Below the pieces are notes generated by a model. The model saw only the letters and a program-made list of their open reading frames with translations. It ran no database searches and was not told the DNA's origin. The position numbers and the translations under genes are program-made. A stretch of DNA of 64,000 nt from Lysobacter sp. (lineage in GTDB: Bacteria; Pseudomonadota; Gammaproteobacteria; Xanthomonadales; Xanthomonadaceae). The stretch is from the NCBI GenBank assembly GCA_013141175.1, contig JABFRN010000001.1:1379444-1443443 (forward strand), in the 5' to 3' direction. This document shows, in pieces, positions 24,860-36,096 of this stretch (its first letter is position 1; every line of letters begins with the position of its first letter).

Positions 24860-25633
24860 ATGCCCAGAGCGCTCACCGCCGCCGAATACCGCGCTTTCGT
24901 GAGTGCGATGAGAACCTACATCCGCAAAGTGAAGATACGTCGGGCGCTGCTCTATCCGAAAATGGTCGCGAAGCAGATGTCGCCGGCGTTGGCGCGCGTG
25001 GCAAGGCAGGTGTCGACCTTCCACATCACGATCGCACAGGCGATGATCGGCCGGTACAGGAAGCTGCACATGCAGATGGGTACGCATGGCGGCATGACGG
25101 CGCTGGCGAAAGCCGAGAAGCTCGAACTCACCAAACTCTTCAAGCTTTCGCGCACGATGGGCGGAGAGGACGAATTGATGCGGGCGCTCGAGCTGCTGGC
25201 GCTCGACAGTCACCATATCGTTCCCGCTGCATCGTTCAGCCGTTTTCGCGCGATGCGCAAATTGTTCACCGATACCGATGCGATGCCGGCCGTGCTCATC
25301 ACCGTGCTTGAACATCGGGCCGGCATCAAACGACTGGAGGAGCTCGTGCCGGCCGGTGGGCTCGGGGTGATCATTTCGCAGAAATCGATCACCTCCGAAC
25401 TCACCGACGTCGTGTTGGCGCGCGAGCAGAAATTGATCACTGCGCTTGCCGGTGCAACCGGCACCGCTGCAGTCGCGATCGAAAAAACGCATGCGGAGGG
25501 CCTGATCGACGATCTGATCGGTTTCTACACCACCAAAACGCCGGACCTTCTGGGCAGCGGTGCCGGCAGCGTGCATGCCGAGCTGCTGAGCGTGCGCGCC
25601 CGGATCACCGCGTTGGCGAACCTGACGCCATGA
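24860..25633 (+). CDS. Unknown helical protein, DUF6603 cluster
   Basis: 257 residues, not recognised. The N-terminal half is strongly basic and helical (M-R-T-Y-I-R-K-V-K-I-R-R-A-L-L-Y-P-K-M), followed by a His-containing segment (A-L-D-S-H-H-I-V-P-A-A-S-F-S-R-F). S-H-H-I-V-P recalls the HNH-type endonuclease/toxin pattern of colicin-like proteins, but the rest does not support that, so it is only noted. The C-terminal half is moderately acidic. Separated by 15 bp from the gene before and 7 bp from the DUF6603-like gene after, so it belongs to the same transcript. Confidence 0.75.
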   Translation: MPRALTAAEYRAFVSAMRTYIRKVKIRRALLYPKMVAKQMSPALARVARQVSTFHITIAQAMIGRYRKLHMQMGTHGGMTALAKAEKLELTKLFKLSRTMGGEDELMRALELLALDSHHIVPAASFSRFRAMRKLFTDTDAMPAVLITVLEHRAGIKRLEELVPAGGLGVIISQKSITSELTDVVLAREQKLITALAGATGTAAVAIEKTHAEGLIDDLIGFYTTKTPDLLGSGAGSVHAELLSVRARITALANLTP

Positions 25634-25640
25634 GGCCTGC

Positions 25641-28600
25641 ATGAGCGGATCCCGTTTCGAAGCGGTGCTGCTGGACGAGCTGCAGGCGCTGATCGCTCCG
25701 ATCGCGGTGGACGATCTTTCCAAAGTCACGGACGCGTTCGCTTTCGTGGGTTGGGATGTCAACGAGCTGGCGGGTCTGGACGTCCCGGCGCTGATCGAAG
25801 TGTGTCGGACGATCGCCGAAGTGATCGAAGGCGCCGCCTCCGACACCGTGTCCTTGCCCGACATCGCGATCCGGTTGCTGGATCTGCGCGGGTCGCTGGA
25901 ATCGCTCGGACGATCGCTGTCGCAATGGTCGCCGCCCACGGGGCTTCCGGCGGACGCGGCGCTGCTGTTGGCCGAGGACGTGGTGCATGCGCTGATCGAC
26001 GCCTATCTGGCAACGCGGTTGCCGGCGCTGCGTGCGGGTCTGGTGCTGGCGGGCGTGTTGATCGTGGAAGAAGACGGCCGGGCGCTGTACGTGGGGACCG
26101 GGACGTCGCGGATCGTGCGTCAGGCACGCCGTCGGCCGCGCCTGAAGCCCGAGCGTCTGGGCAGCTTCGTGCAGGACCCGATCGGTACGTTGACGGGGCC
26201 GAGCTCCACAGGCCTTGCGGCTTCGGATGCGCTGGCGGACCTGTTGCTGCCGATGCTGGCGGAACTGTTGCGCGAACTCGGGCTGGCGGCCGATTACGGC
26301 AGTCTGGTGGCGAAGGCGGGAGTGCCGGCGGACGAGGCGGAACGCGCACGGCATTTATTGCAGATCTCGTTCTGGGCGCCGGGAGAAGACGCAGCCCCAG
26401 ACGACGCGCTGCTGCTGCAGCGCTTGCTGGTGGGCATCGCACCGGATACCCAGGACGGCGGCCGGCCGATGCTGATGCTGGCCAGCGCCGGTGCCTTCTC
26501 GGTGGAAGCCTCACGCCCGGGATTCATCGCAGGCGGTTCGTTGCAGGGACTGCCGAAAACCGTGCGCCTGGGGCGGTCGGGCATCGTCAGCAGCGATCCG
26601 AACGCACAACCGTCGTTCCGCGCCTACGTCTCGCGGCCCGGCACGTCCGGAGACCCGGCGCTGCGCATCGGCGAGGACGGCGGTCTGAACTTCACCATGG
26701 GTGGCATCAGGCTGGAGGCGGAATTCGCGCCCGGCCCGCCGCCGGATCTATCGATGCGTCTGACCCTGCGCGATCTCGCCTTCGGGCTGGCCGCCGACGG
26801 CAGGGACTCGTTTTCGTCGGAACTGTTGCCCGGCGCGTCGGACAGCATGTTGAGCGGCGACCTCTCGCTGGGGCTCTCGCTGCGCAACGGTGTGTCGCTG
26901 ACGGGTCGAGTCGAACTGGCGCGTTCGTGGAACAGCGTGCTGTCGACGCCGGTCTTCAGCATCGGGCCGGTGCGCGCAGGCGTGCGTTTCGATCAGGACG
27001 GCTTCGGGATCCGGGTCGAAGGCACGCTGGACACGACGCTGGGCCCGCTGTCGATCACGGTGCAGGATATCGGCTTGCGCTTCGATCTCGGCGGCAAAGC
27101 GCAAAGCGCGCCCGGGTCCGGTCTGATGCCCACCCTGCGCCTGTCCGGGCCCAAGGGCGTGGCCCTCTCCTTCGACCAGGGGCCGGTCAAAGGCGGCGGC
27201 TATCTGTTCTTCGATCCCGACCAGGCGATGTACGCCGGTGCGGTGCAGCTGTCGATCAAGGCGCTGTCGCTGAGCGCGGTGGGCGTGGTCACCACGCGGA
27301 TGCCCGACGGCAGCGACGGTTTCAGCATGCTGGTGCTGATCACTGCCGAATTCCCGCCGATCCAGCTGGGCTTCGGCTTCAGCCTGATCGGCATCGGCGG
27401 TCTGCTCGGCATCCATCGCGGCATGGAGCAGGACGTGCTGGCCGACCGGCTGCGCGAAGGCCGGCTGGGCTCGATCCTGTTCCCGCGCGATGTGGTCGCC
27501 AACGTGCGCACCATCATCGACGACATCCGCGCGGTGTTCCCGGCGCAGCGCGACCGGTACGTGTTCGGTCCGATGGTGAAGATCGGCTGGGGCGCGAACT
27601 CGCTGCTGGAAATCGACGTGGCGGTGCTGCTGTCGGTGCCCGCGCCGATCACGATCGCGATCCTGGGACGGGTGCGCGCGGCGCTGCCGACCAAGGACGA
27701 TCCGGTGATCGATCTGCGCCTCGAAGTGCTGGGCCTGATCGATCTGGGACGCGGCCGGCTCACGGTGGAAGCGCGGCTGGTCGATTCGCGGATCGCCATG
27801 TTCGCCGTCAGCGGCGGCATGGCGCTGCTGATTTCCTGGGGCGCGACCAAGGCGTTCGTGCTGTCGGTGGGCGGGTTCAACCGCCGATTCCTGCCGCCGC
27901 CGGATTTCCGCGCGCCGCCGCGACTGGCGATCGCGCTGTCGACCGGGGAAAACCCGACCTTCACGCTGTCGTCGTATTTCGCGATCACCTCCAACGCGAT
28001 CCAGTTCGGCGCCGCTGCCGATCTGCACGCGCAGGCCGATACCGCGCTGGGCCTGTTCAGCGTGGACGCCTATGCGCAGTTCGATGTGCTGCTGATCTTC
28101 GATCCGCCGTTCTTCGCGGCGGATCTGGCCGCCGGTGTCGAGATCAAACGCAATGGCGCGACCCTGTTCCTGGCGCGGCTGGAAGCCTCGCTGACCGGGC
28201 CGGAGCCGTGGCGGGTGGCCGGTGTGGTCGAGTTCCAGTGCATCGTGCCGCTGCGGATTCCGTTCGAGGCGATCATCGGCGAGCCCGCACAGCAGGCGCC
28301 GGCTGCCGGCCGCGAGTTCGCGCAGCTGGCGGAGCAGCTGGCGGCGGAGGTGGTGCGCGCCGACAACTGGACCGCGCTGCCGAAGGCCGAGGCCGAATCG
28401 GTGGTGACCCTGCGCAAGGTGGAGTCGGTGCCGGGAACGGTGCTGGTGCATCCGCTGGGCGGTCTGGGTTTCCGCCAGCGGCTGCTGCCGTTCGAGAAAG
28501 TCATCCGCAAATTCGGCACTTCCACGGTGATCGACCCGGCGAAGTTCGTGATCGAGCAGCTGGACGTCGGCGGCGCTGCGGTCGCGAAGCGCGAGGTCGG

Positions 28601-29051
28601 CGAGGATTTCGCGCCGGGCGAATTCGACGTGCTCACCGACGACGAGAAACTGTCGCGGCCGGCGTTCGAGACCATGACCGCCGGCGTCGAAGCGTCGCCT
28701 GCGGGGCTGTGGCTGCCGAACAGCCTGCTGGATCCGGCACCCGCGCGGTTCGACGAGACCGTCATCAACCCGACCGGCCCACTGCCCGGCCCGCGCCCGC
28801 AATCGACGCAGCCGGGACTGGGCTTCACCCAGGTCAAGCCCGGCTTGCAAGGCAATGCTGTCGTCCTGCCCGGCGCGATCGCGGTCAAGCCCGAGACCTA
28901 TGTCTTCGCCGAGCGCGACACGCTGACCACCCACCCGGGCGGCGAAGCCGGGCACGCGGTGCTGGACGACCGTCGGCGCCAGAACGACGGCGGGGGCGCA
29001 AATACCGTGCTGGTCCCGGCACATGAAGCCGTGGTGGTGGTGGAAGCATGA
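25641..29051 (+). CDS. DUF6603-type giant protein
   Basis: 1136 residues. The N-terminal 250 or so are helical; the middle (about 330-900) is a long run of short beta strands with alternating hydrophobic residues. It includes the hallmark G-F-G-F-S-L-I-G-I-G-G-L-L-G near residue 580, the following L-R-E-G-R-L-G-S-I-L-F-P-R-D and V-F-G-P-M-V-K-I-G-W-G, and L-S-V-G-G-F-N-R-R-F-L-P-P, which I recognise from proteins annotated DUF6603. The family has no established function that I know of. The C-terminus (about 900-1136) is Pro/Glu-rich and variable. No signal peptide. The repetitive beta region suggests an elongated structural or lipid-tunnel-like fold, but that is inference. It overlaps the next gene by 4 bp. 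Confidence 0.8.
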   Translation: MSGSRFEAVLLDELQALIAPIAVDDLSKVTDAFAFVGWDVNELAGLDVPALIEVCRTIAEVIEGAASDTVSLPDIAIRLLDLRGSLESLGRSLSQWSPPTGLPADAALLLAEDVVHALIDAYLATRLPALRAGLVLAGVLIVEEDGRALYVGTGTSRIVRQARRRPRLKPERLGSFVQDPIGTLTGPSSTGLAASDALADLLLPMLAELLRELGLAADYGSLVAKAGVPADEAERARHLLQISFWAPGEDAAPDDALLLQRLLVGIAPDTQDGGRPMLMLASAGAFSVEASRPGFIAGGSLQGLPKTVRLGRSGIVSSDPNAQPSFRAYVSRPGTSGDPALRIGEDGGLNFTMGGIRLEAEFAPGPPPDLSMRLTLRDLAFGLAADGRDSFSSELLPGASDSMLSGDLSLGLSLRNGVSLTGRVELARSWNSVLSTPVFSIGPVRAGVRFDQDGFGIRVEGTLDTTLGPLSITVQDIGLRFDLGGKAQSAPGSGLMPTLRLSGPKGVALSFDQGPVKGGGYLFFDPDQAMYAGAVQLSIKALSLSAVGVVTTRMPDGSDGFSMLVLITAEFPPIQLGFGFSLIGIGGLLGIHRGMEQDVLADRLREGRLGSILFPRDVVANVRTIIDDIRAVFPAQRDRYVFGPMVKIGWGANSLLEIDVAVLLSVPAPITIAILGRVRAALPTKDDPVIDLRLEVLGLIDLGRGRLTVEARLVDSRIAMFAVSGGMALLISWGATKAFVLSVGGFNRRFLPPPDFRAPPRLAIALSTGENPTFTLSSYFAITSNAIQFGAAADLHAQADTALGLFSVDAYAQFDVLLIFDPPFFAADLAAGVEIKRNGATLFLARLEASLTGPEPWRVAGVVEFQCIVPLRIPFEAIIGEPAQQAPAAGREFAQLAEQLAAEVVRADNWTALPKAEAESVVTLRKVESVPGTVLVHPLGGLGFRQRLLPFEKVIRKFGTSTVIDPAKFVIEQLDVGGAAVAKREVGEDFAPGEFDVLTDDEKLSRPAFETMTAGVEASPAGLWLPNSLLDPAPARFDETVINPTGPLPGPRPQSTQPGLGFTQVKPGLQGNAVVLPGAIAVKPETYVFAERDTLTTHPGGEAGHAVLDDRRRQNDGGGANTVLVPAHEAVVVVEA

Positions 29052-31688
29052 GCGTTCGATTCATCCGCTACGCGCGCCCGGCGATCGCCGCCGCCATCGC
29101 CCAGCAGCCCGGCCAGACCTCCGCGCGGATCCGCGCGAGCGTGTCCACCCGCCTGCACCTGCGCAACGAGCCGGACAGCGGCAGCGCTTCGACCTGGACG
29201 ACGCCCGGCGCCGCGCTGTCGGTGCTCGGGCCGGCGGACGTGGTCGGGCTGGCGCAGGACCAGATCCTCGCGCGCAGCCCGGCGCCGGGCGTGGCTGCGG
29301 CGGCGCCAGAACTGTTCGCATTCGTGGAGTTCGCGCGCCCGGACCTGCCCTGGCTGTTCACCCCGTACGCACCTTCGCCGGCACCCGCCGACACGCTGAC
29401 GCCCTGGCTGTGCCTGATCGCCGTGCCGGCGACGCTCGCCAGCGTGGGTGCGGGTCCGCACGGATCGGTGCTGACGCTGACGCCGGCGGCGCTGGCGCAC
29501 CTGCCGGATCTCGCGCACGCCGCCGAATGGGCGCATGTGCAGGAAGGCGGCGCGCAGGCAGGCACCGATCCCGACCCGGTCCGCGCCGGGGCACAGGCCG
29601 AGCCGGCGCGGTTCCGCTCGCGCCTGCTCTGCCCGATGGTGCTGCAGCCATCCACCGATTACCTGGTCTGCCTGGTGCCGACCTTCAAGGGTGGCGTGCT
29701 GGCCGGCCTCGGCCTGCCGGTGACCTTGAGCGACCCGGCGCTGCTCGGTCCCGCCTGGACTTCCACGCAGACGACAGCATTGGAATTGCCGGTCTACGAC
29801 CACTGGACGTTCACCACCGGCGTGCCGGGCAGCTTCGCCGCGCTGGTCGAACGCCTGCAACACTACGAACCGGACGGCGGCGCCAGTCGCCGCCTCGATG
29901 CCTCGATGCCGGCAGGCCCGGACGGTCCGGTCTTCGCCGATGCCGTCCTCGGCATCGACGCGGCGATGATGCCGGAACACCACGACCCGCTCGACGATGC
30001 GCCGGTCGCGTTGGTGAAACATCTGGCCGCGCGCCTCGCCGACGACACGCCATTGGCGCCGCCGCTCTACGGCCGCTGGCATGCGCGCAGCGCGCCGGAC
30101 CTGCCGCCGCAAACGCCCGACTGGTTGCGCACTCTGAATCTGCATCCGTCGCGGCGGGTCGCCGCCGGGCTGGGCGCGGAGGTGGTGCGTCGCCATCAGG
30201 AAGAGATGATGGCGGCGATATGGGAACAGGCCGGCGAGATCGAACGCGCCAATCAGCTGCTGCGCATCGCGCAGACCGCGAAGGCCGCCGCCGAAGCCCT
30301 GTTCGTCCGCCGGGTCGCCCCGGATCTGGGCCGCGCGCGCGACGGCCGGGATCTGGGCGCGCTGCTGTGGCTGGCGCCGATGCTGGACCATCTGCTGCTG
30401 CCATCCGGCCGCACCGCGCGCGCCGAGCTCGGGCCGGCGTGCCTGCCGGCGCTGGCGACCAGCGGCGCGTTCCGCAAAGCGGTGCGCGCGAACGGACCGC
30501 TGATGCGCCGGCTGCGCCGCGCGCGCGACGGACAGCCCGGCGGGCCGACGCTGCTGCTGCGGCTGGCCGACGGCGGTGGGCGACGGCCAGCCACGCCCGC
30601 GCCGGTACAGGCGGCGGTGCTGACGGCGGCCGAACTCACATCATTGGGACACCCACCGGCCCGGCTGTCGCGTTTCGATCCCCTGCGCCCGCTCGACCCC
30701 TGCGCCCGTTCCCGGTCCGCGCCTGCCGCCGCAACCCGCTGCGGTGTCAGTCCCGCCGATGCTGGAGGCCGCGCGTGCGCTGGCCGGCCGGCTCGCGAAG
30801 CCGCGCCCGCCCGCCGGCTGCCAGCCCTTTGGCCCGGCCGGCAGCGCGCCCCGGGAGACGTTTTTCGAGGGTGTCCTCGCCGCTGCCGATCCCGGCGTCA
30901 CCATCCCGCGACGGGTGCGTGCGCGGATCGCGGTGACACCCACTGCACCGATGCAGGCCTCGGCAACGGACGACACCCTCGGCCCGATCCTGCTGGCGCC
31001 GAAACTGCCGTGGCCGATGATGCGGCCACTGCTGGGTTTCGGCCGGGACTGGCTGGCGCCCGCACTGGAAGCCAAAGATGCGCCGGAGGAGTTCATCGCG
31101 GTGATGGTCTCCAATCCGGCCTTCATCGAAGCCTACATGGCCGGGCTCAACGACGAGATCGGCCGCGAAATGCGCTGGAGGGGCTTTCCCACCGACCAGC
31201 GTGGCACCGTCTTCGACCGCTTCTGGTCGGATCAGGGCGCGGAGTTTCCCGAACTGCATACCTGGCAGGGCACGCTGGGCAGCCATGCGCTCGGCGGCGG
31301 CGCCGCGCGGCTGGTGATCGTGATCCGTGGCGAGCTGTTGCTGCGGTTCGGCACCGCCGGTGTCTTTCTGCAGAAAGCCGCCGCCACCGCGCCGCTGTCG
31401 CCGCTGCCCGATCTGGGCGACCCGCAATCGACGCTTTATCCGCTGTTCTCCGGCCATCTGTCCGGCGGCATCGGCTATTTCGGCTTCGATCTGACCGCGG
31501 ACCAAGCCACCGGCGCCGTCGGCGGTGGGCCCGGCTGGTATGTGGTGTTCCAGGAACCGCCGGTCGATCTGCGATTCGGTGCGCCACGGCAGGGCGCGAG
31601 CACCGGCACGTCCGACCTTTTCGCACTCGCCGCGCTGCGCCTGCAGCAGCGCGTGTTCATCCACGCCGCCGCATTGCTTGGGCCGTAG
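29048..31688 (+). CDS. Unknown large protein, DUF6603 cluster (apparent frameshift near 30,700)
   Basis: Not recognised. The start overlaps the DUF6603-like stop (ATGA). The first about 550 residues (MSVRFIRYARPA...) are convincing coding sequence until about 30,690, where the reading changes to Arg/Ser-rich low-quality sequence. The next frame over then carries a Pro-rich linker (P-A-P-V-P-G-P-R-L-P-P-Q-P) leading into 314 good residues (P-M-L-E-A-A-R-A-L-A-G to A-A-L-L-G-P, stop at 31688). That downstream part has only a GTG at 30744 with no ribosome site, so one gene of about 880 codons with an indel near the run ctcgacccctg is the simplest reading. Two separate genes, or real decay, are alternatives. 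No signal peptide; the product looks soluble and is Ala/Pro-rich. Confidence 0.6.
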
Positions 31689-31703
31689 GACAGGATCCCG
31701 CCC

Positions 31704-34700
31704 ATGCCGACCCCCACCCAACAAACCCTGCAGGCGCTCGCCGTCCAGACCCGGGCGCGTCTGCGCAGCGCCGAAGCGAAACTCGGCGAACTGCGCGCCG
31801 CATATGCGCGCGGCGACCTCGACGCCAAGGCGATGCGCACCCAGGAAACCAAGCTGGTCGCGATCCGCGACGCGGCGGCGACCGCGCTGGACAAGGCCAA
31901 GGCCGATCTGCTCCGCGAAAGCGCGCGGCAGAACGACCCGATCGCGGCGACCGCGCTGGCGCGCGGCTGGCCGCTCGGCCTGCTGCCGGTGCGTCTGGAA
32001 ACCCGCTACCAGCGCGACACGCTGCTGGTGCGGATCTTCCCCGACGAGATCCACGTCGACAGCCACGACCCGGCGGTGACCGACGCCGAACGCAGCGCCT
32101 GGGAGCAGTTCCGCAAAGCGCTGGAAACCACCAGCGACACGCCGAAGATGCTCGACCTGTGGCTGCGGTTGGCACGCGATGTCGGCACCTCGCGAGCGCT
32201 GTATCTCGCCAGCCAGCGCTCGCTGCAGGGCGTGCCGGCGCGTCCGCCCGGCTATGCGCGCCCGCCGCGCGCGAGCCTGCTGCCGGAGCGTTTCGTCGCC
32301 CATGCCTGGGTCGATTCCCTGCAGACATCGCCGATCCGCGCGGAGGCGGCCCATCCGGTCCGCGAGCCGCTGGCGCTGGCCCCCGACCCGGCCAAACCGG
32401 GGGTGTCCGGCAGCACGTCGATGGATGCCGACACCGTCTGGATGACCTCGTTCCTGGAAGCCGAGCGCGCCGGCATGGCCCTGCGCATCGCCCTGCCCAA
32501 TGCCGCGTCGCGGGTGGTGCAGCTGGTCGTGCTGGGGGTGCGCGCCAGCGCCGACCCGGCCACCACCGCCGACGACTGGGACCGCCATCTCGGCGGGCAG
32601 GCGGTCGACGCCGGGCTGTCGCTGCCGCCGCCCGGCAGCGCCACCAATGCGCTGCCCGGCCAGCGCCCGCTGTTCTCGACCCGGCCCGATACGACCGCGC
32701 TTTACCACCGCGCGCTGGCGTTCAGGGTCCTGACCCCGACCGATCCCCGCGACGACCCGCGCCCGCGCCGCGAGCCGCCAAACGACCTCCGGGCGCCGGC
32801 CATGCGGGCCGCCGAAGCGCTGGGGCTCACACCCACGCTGTTCGGCCATCTCGAAGGCGCCGAAGACGACACCCTGCAGGCCGAAGCCGCGATGCGTGGC
32901 CTGCTGCGCGGCGCGTTCGAGACCGAACTGCGGGCCGCATTCGGCGACAGCGGCGCGGTGGCGACAGCGCTCGACCTGCTGTCCACGGAAGGCAGCGCGC
33001 TGGGTCCGTACCCGACGCTGATGGTGCGCAGCCAGCCCTACGGCGTGGTGCCGCTGGCGCTGGGCAACGATATCTTCGGCAATCCCGACCTGGACCGCAT
33101 GTGGTCGGTCGCCGATGCGCTGCGCGCCACCGCGTTCGCGCCCGCGAGCGGGCAGGTGCCGCGCATTGCCGGCGAAGTCCCCGCCGACCCGATCGAACGC
33201 ATGATCACGGTACTGCAGAGCGAGGGCATCGCGGTCGGCGCGGAGCTGCGGCTGGTCCTCGGCGCGTCGATGGCCTCGACCACGCTGGCCGGCGCGACCG
33301 CCGCGCTGCGCGACCGGATCGAACAGCAGCACATCGCCGCCCGCGACCTGCACGCCCAACTGGGCGGCGACCCGGGCAACCCGATTCCGATGACCGGACG
33401 CGTGCTGCTGGCGGAGGCCGGGCAGGCGCTGCCGCTGGTGATGCCCGCCGACCCCGGCCCGGCCGAAATCCCCGCGCAGTACCTGGGCATGCTGGCGAAC
33501 ACCGCCTCGCTCTGGTACCTGCTCGACTCCGCCCTGAGCGACTTCACCCCGCGCGCGCTGCTGTTCCACCTCGCCCGGGTCGCCCTGCTCGAAGCCGCCG
33601 ATATCGACTCCCGCGCCGTCCTGCTGGCCGAAGGCCTGGCCGTGGAAGCGGACTTCGAGGTCAAGGGCCAATATCGCGACCTCCGGACCCGGCTGCAGCT
33701 GCCCGCCCCGGCGCGTTACATCGCGCCCGGCCAGATCGCCTCCTTCGACGACATCCTCAGCGACCGCAGCAACACCTTCGGCGTTGTGCGCCAGCGCTTC
33801 GACGAGCTGCGCCAGCTTGCGGCGCTCGACCCCGCGCGTCTGGAGCTGCTGTTCGGCGCGGTGCTCGGCCTGTTCGCCAACCGCCTGGATGCGCTGTACA
33901 CCGCGCGCGCGACGAGCCGCCTCCATGCGCTGCGCGACGACAGTCGGTTGGGCCCGAGACCGGACGGCTTCGTGCGCGGCATCCAGCTCGGCGCCTTCGG
34001 CTGGCTCGGCGCGATTCCGCGCGCGGCCGGCCTGCGCAATGCCGGCTATGTGCTCGCCCCCAGCGTGCAGCATGCGATCGCCGCCGGCGTGCTGCTGTCG
34101 GCCGACCACGCCCGCCGCATCGACAACCCGTCCGGCCCGCGCGCCGACGACTACGCCGTGGAGCTGTCCTCGCAGCGCACCCGCGAGGCGCAGGCGGTGC
34201 TCGACGGCCTGCGCGAAAACCAGTCGCTGCCGGCGCTGCTCGGGTATCGCCTGGAGCGGGCGCTGACCCGGGCCGGCGGCACCGTGCCGGCGCTGGTGGC
34301 GCGGCTGCGCAAGCTCGCATCGACCGCCGCCGTGCCGGTCGAGACCGGCACGGCGGCGCGACCCCGACCGAAAGCGCCGCCGAAGCGGTCTGCGATGGCC
34401 TGGCGCTGGTCAGACTGGCCACGGCGGAGCTGACCGCAGCCGTGGACATCAACCGGCTCGGCAGCGACCTGCAGCAGCCGACACCGCTCGACAGCACGCA
34501 GAAATCCACGCTGATCGACGCGCTGGCCGCCCTGCGCGATCTGGTGGACGCAGTCTCCGACCTGCTGCTGGCCGAAAGCGTCTACCACCTCGCCAACGGC
34601 AACCCCAGCCGCGCCTCGGGCGCGACCGACATCCTCAGCGGCGCGGTGCCGCCACCGGACCGGCTGGAGATGCTGCAGCCGCCGGAGCGCGGCATCGCGG

Positions 34701-36096
34701 TGAATCACCGGGTACTGCTCGCCCTCGATCACGCCCGCACGCTGCGCGAAGGCTGGCCGTCGGGGTCGCCGCGCGGCCTGGCCGATCCCGATCTCGACAG
34801 CTGGTTGAACCGGCTGCTGCCCGCGCCGGAGAACATTCTGGTCCGGCTGCTGGGATCCGACGGCAGCACCAACAAGGTCGCCTCGCTGCGCGATCTGTTC
34901 GATATCTGGCCCGAGCGCGATCCGCCGCTCGGCGCGCTGGATCTGGCCTTCGATGTGATCGAGCCCGGCGCGGTGGCGCGCAGCGCGCTCGAAGCGCGAC
35001 TGGCCGCCGCCTGCGAAGCGCTGACCGGCGCCACCGGCCTGCCCTTCGCCTGGGATCGCGAGCGTGATTGGCCGGCGACCGCCTATTCGATCGCGGAAGT
35101 CAGCGCGATCGCGGGTGCGGCGCGCGCGGTGCTGGGCAATGCCCGGCCGCTGCAGCCGGACGATGTGCCGGGTGCGGTCGCGATCGATACCAACGACCTC
35201 GCCGCACGTCTGCAGGCCGTGTCGGACGCCGCGACCAGCGCAGGCAAGCGGCTGGACAAGGCCATCGGCAGCGCAGAGGAACGCCTGTCCGCGCGACGCT
35301 GGGCCGCCGCCTTCGGCCTGCCGGCACTGGCCGACACCGCCACCGCCGGGCTTGCCGCGCTGCGCGCGACGAACTCGACCGGCGCGTCACCGCCGCTGCC
35401 GACACCGCGCTGCCGCTGCGCGAGCGGATCGCGGCGCTGTTCGACGGCCAGCCGGTGGTGCCGCGCCTGACCGGCGTCGACACCGCGCTGATCAAGGGCT
35501 TCGCGGGCGACCTGAAAGTCGCACCGGTCGAGCTGCGCGGTTTCATCGCGAAAGCCTCGCGGGTCCGCCCCGCGCTGGCGGCGATGACTGCACTGGATGC
35601 GCTGGTGCTGCGCGCCGACGACCCCGGCACGATGCATCGCCTCGTGGTCTCGCAGACCCCGCGCGACCCGGGCGAGGCCTGGGTCGGCGGCCCCAAGACA
35701 CCGCGCCGTGGGCGCACATCGTTCGTCGCCTGGCGGCTGGCGAAAGGCGGCGCGCTGGACGATCCGGCGCAGAGCGTCAGCGCGCTGGTCCTCGACCGCT
35801 GGAGCGAACTGGTGCCGGCCGCCGAGGCCGATGCCGCCATCGCGTTCCACACCGATGCGCCGTCCACCACCGCGCCCAACGCGATCCTGCTGTGCGTGCC
35901 GGCGGTCAATCTGGAGTACTGGTCGGAAGCGCTGGTGCTGGAACACATCCTCGAAGCGCTGGCGCTGGCGAAAATGCGCACGGTCACGCCCGCGAATCTC
36001 GACGCCATCGCCCAGTTCGCGCCGCTGTCGCTGATCGACAACCGCCGCTACCAGACCAGTTTCGGCCACGTCGCGACCGAGGAATCCCCGACATGA
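31704..36096 (+). CDS. Unknown giant protein, DUF6603 cluster (two apparent frameshifts)
   Basis: Not recognised; about 1460 residues if restored. The start MPTPTQQTLQ follows AGGA and lies 15 bp after the previous stop. A coiled-coil N-terminus (about 1-80) precedes a large Ala/Leu-rich body. The first frame holds to about 34,360 (gcgaccccgac) and then continues as T-E-S-A-A-E-A-V-C-D-G-L-A-L-V-R-L in the next frame. That holds to about 35,370 (gcgcgcgac) and continues as L-D-R-R-V-T-A-A-A-D-T-A-L-P-L-R-E-R to the stop at 36096. Both breaks sit in short homopolymer or GC-dinucleotide runs, which favours assembly indels over decay. The stop overlaps the next start (ATGA), consistent with an intact operon. 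Confidence 0.6.

Noticed and set aside
29048-35470. Single 2140-codon frame covering three genes
   Set aside because: Between about 30,700 and 34,360 this frame is Arg/Ala-rich shadow sequence while another frame is clearly coding; it stays open only because GC is high.
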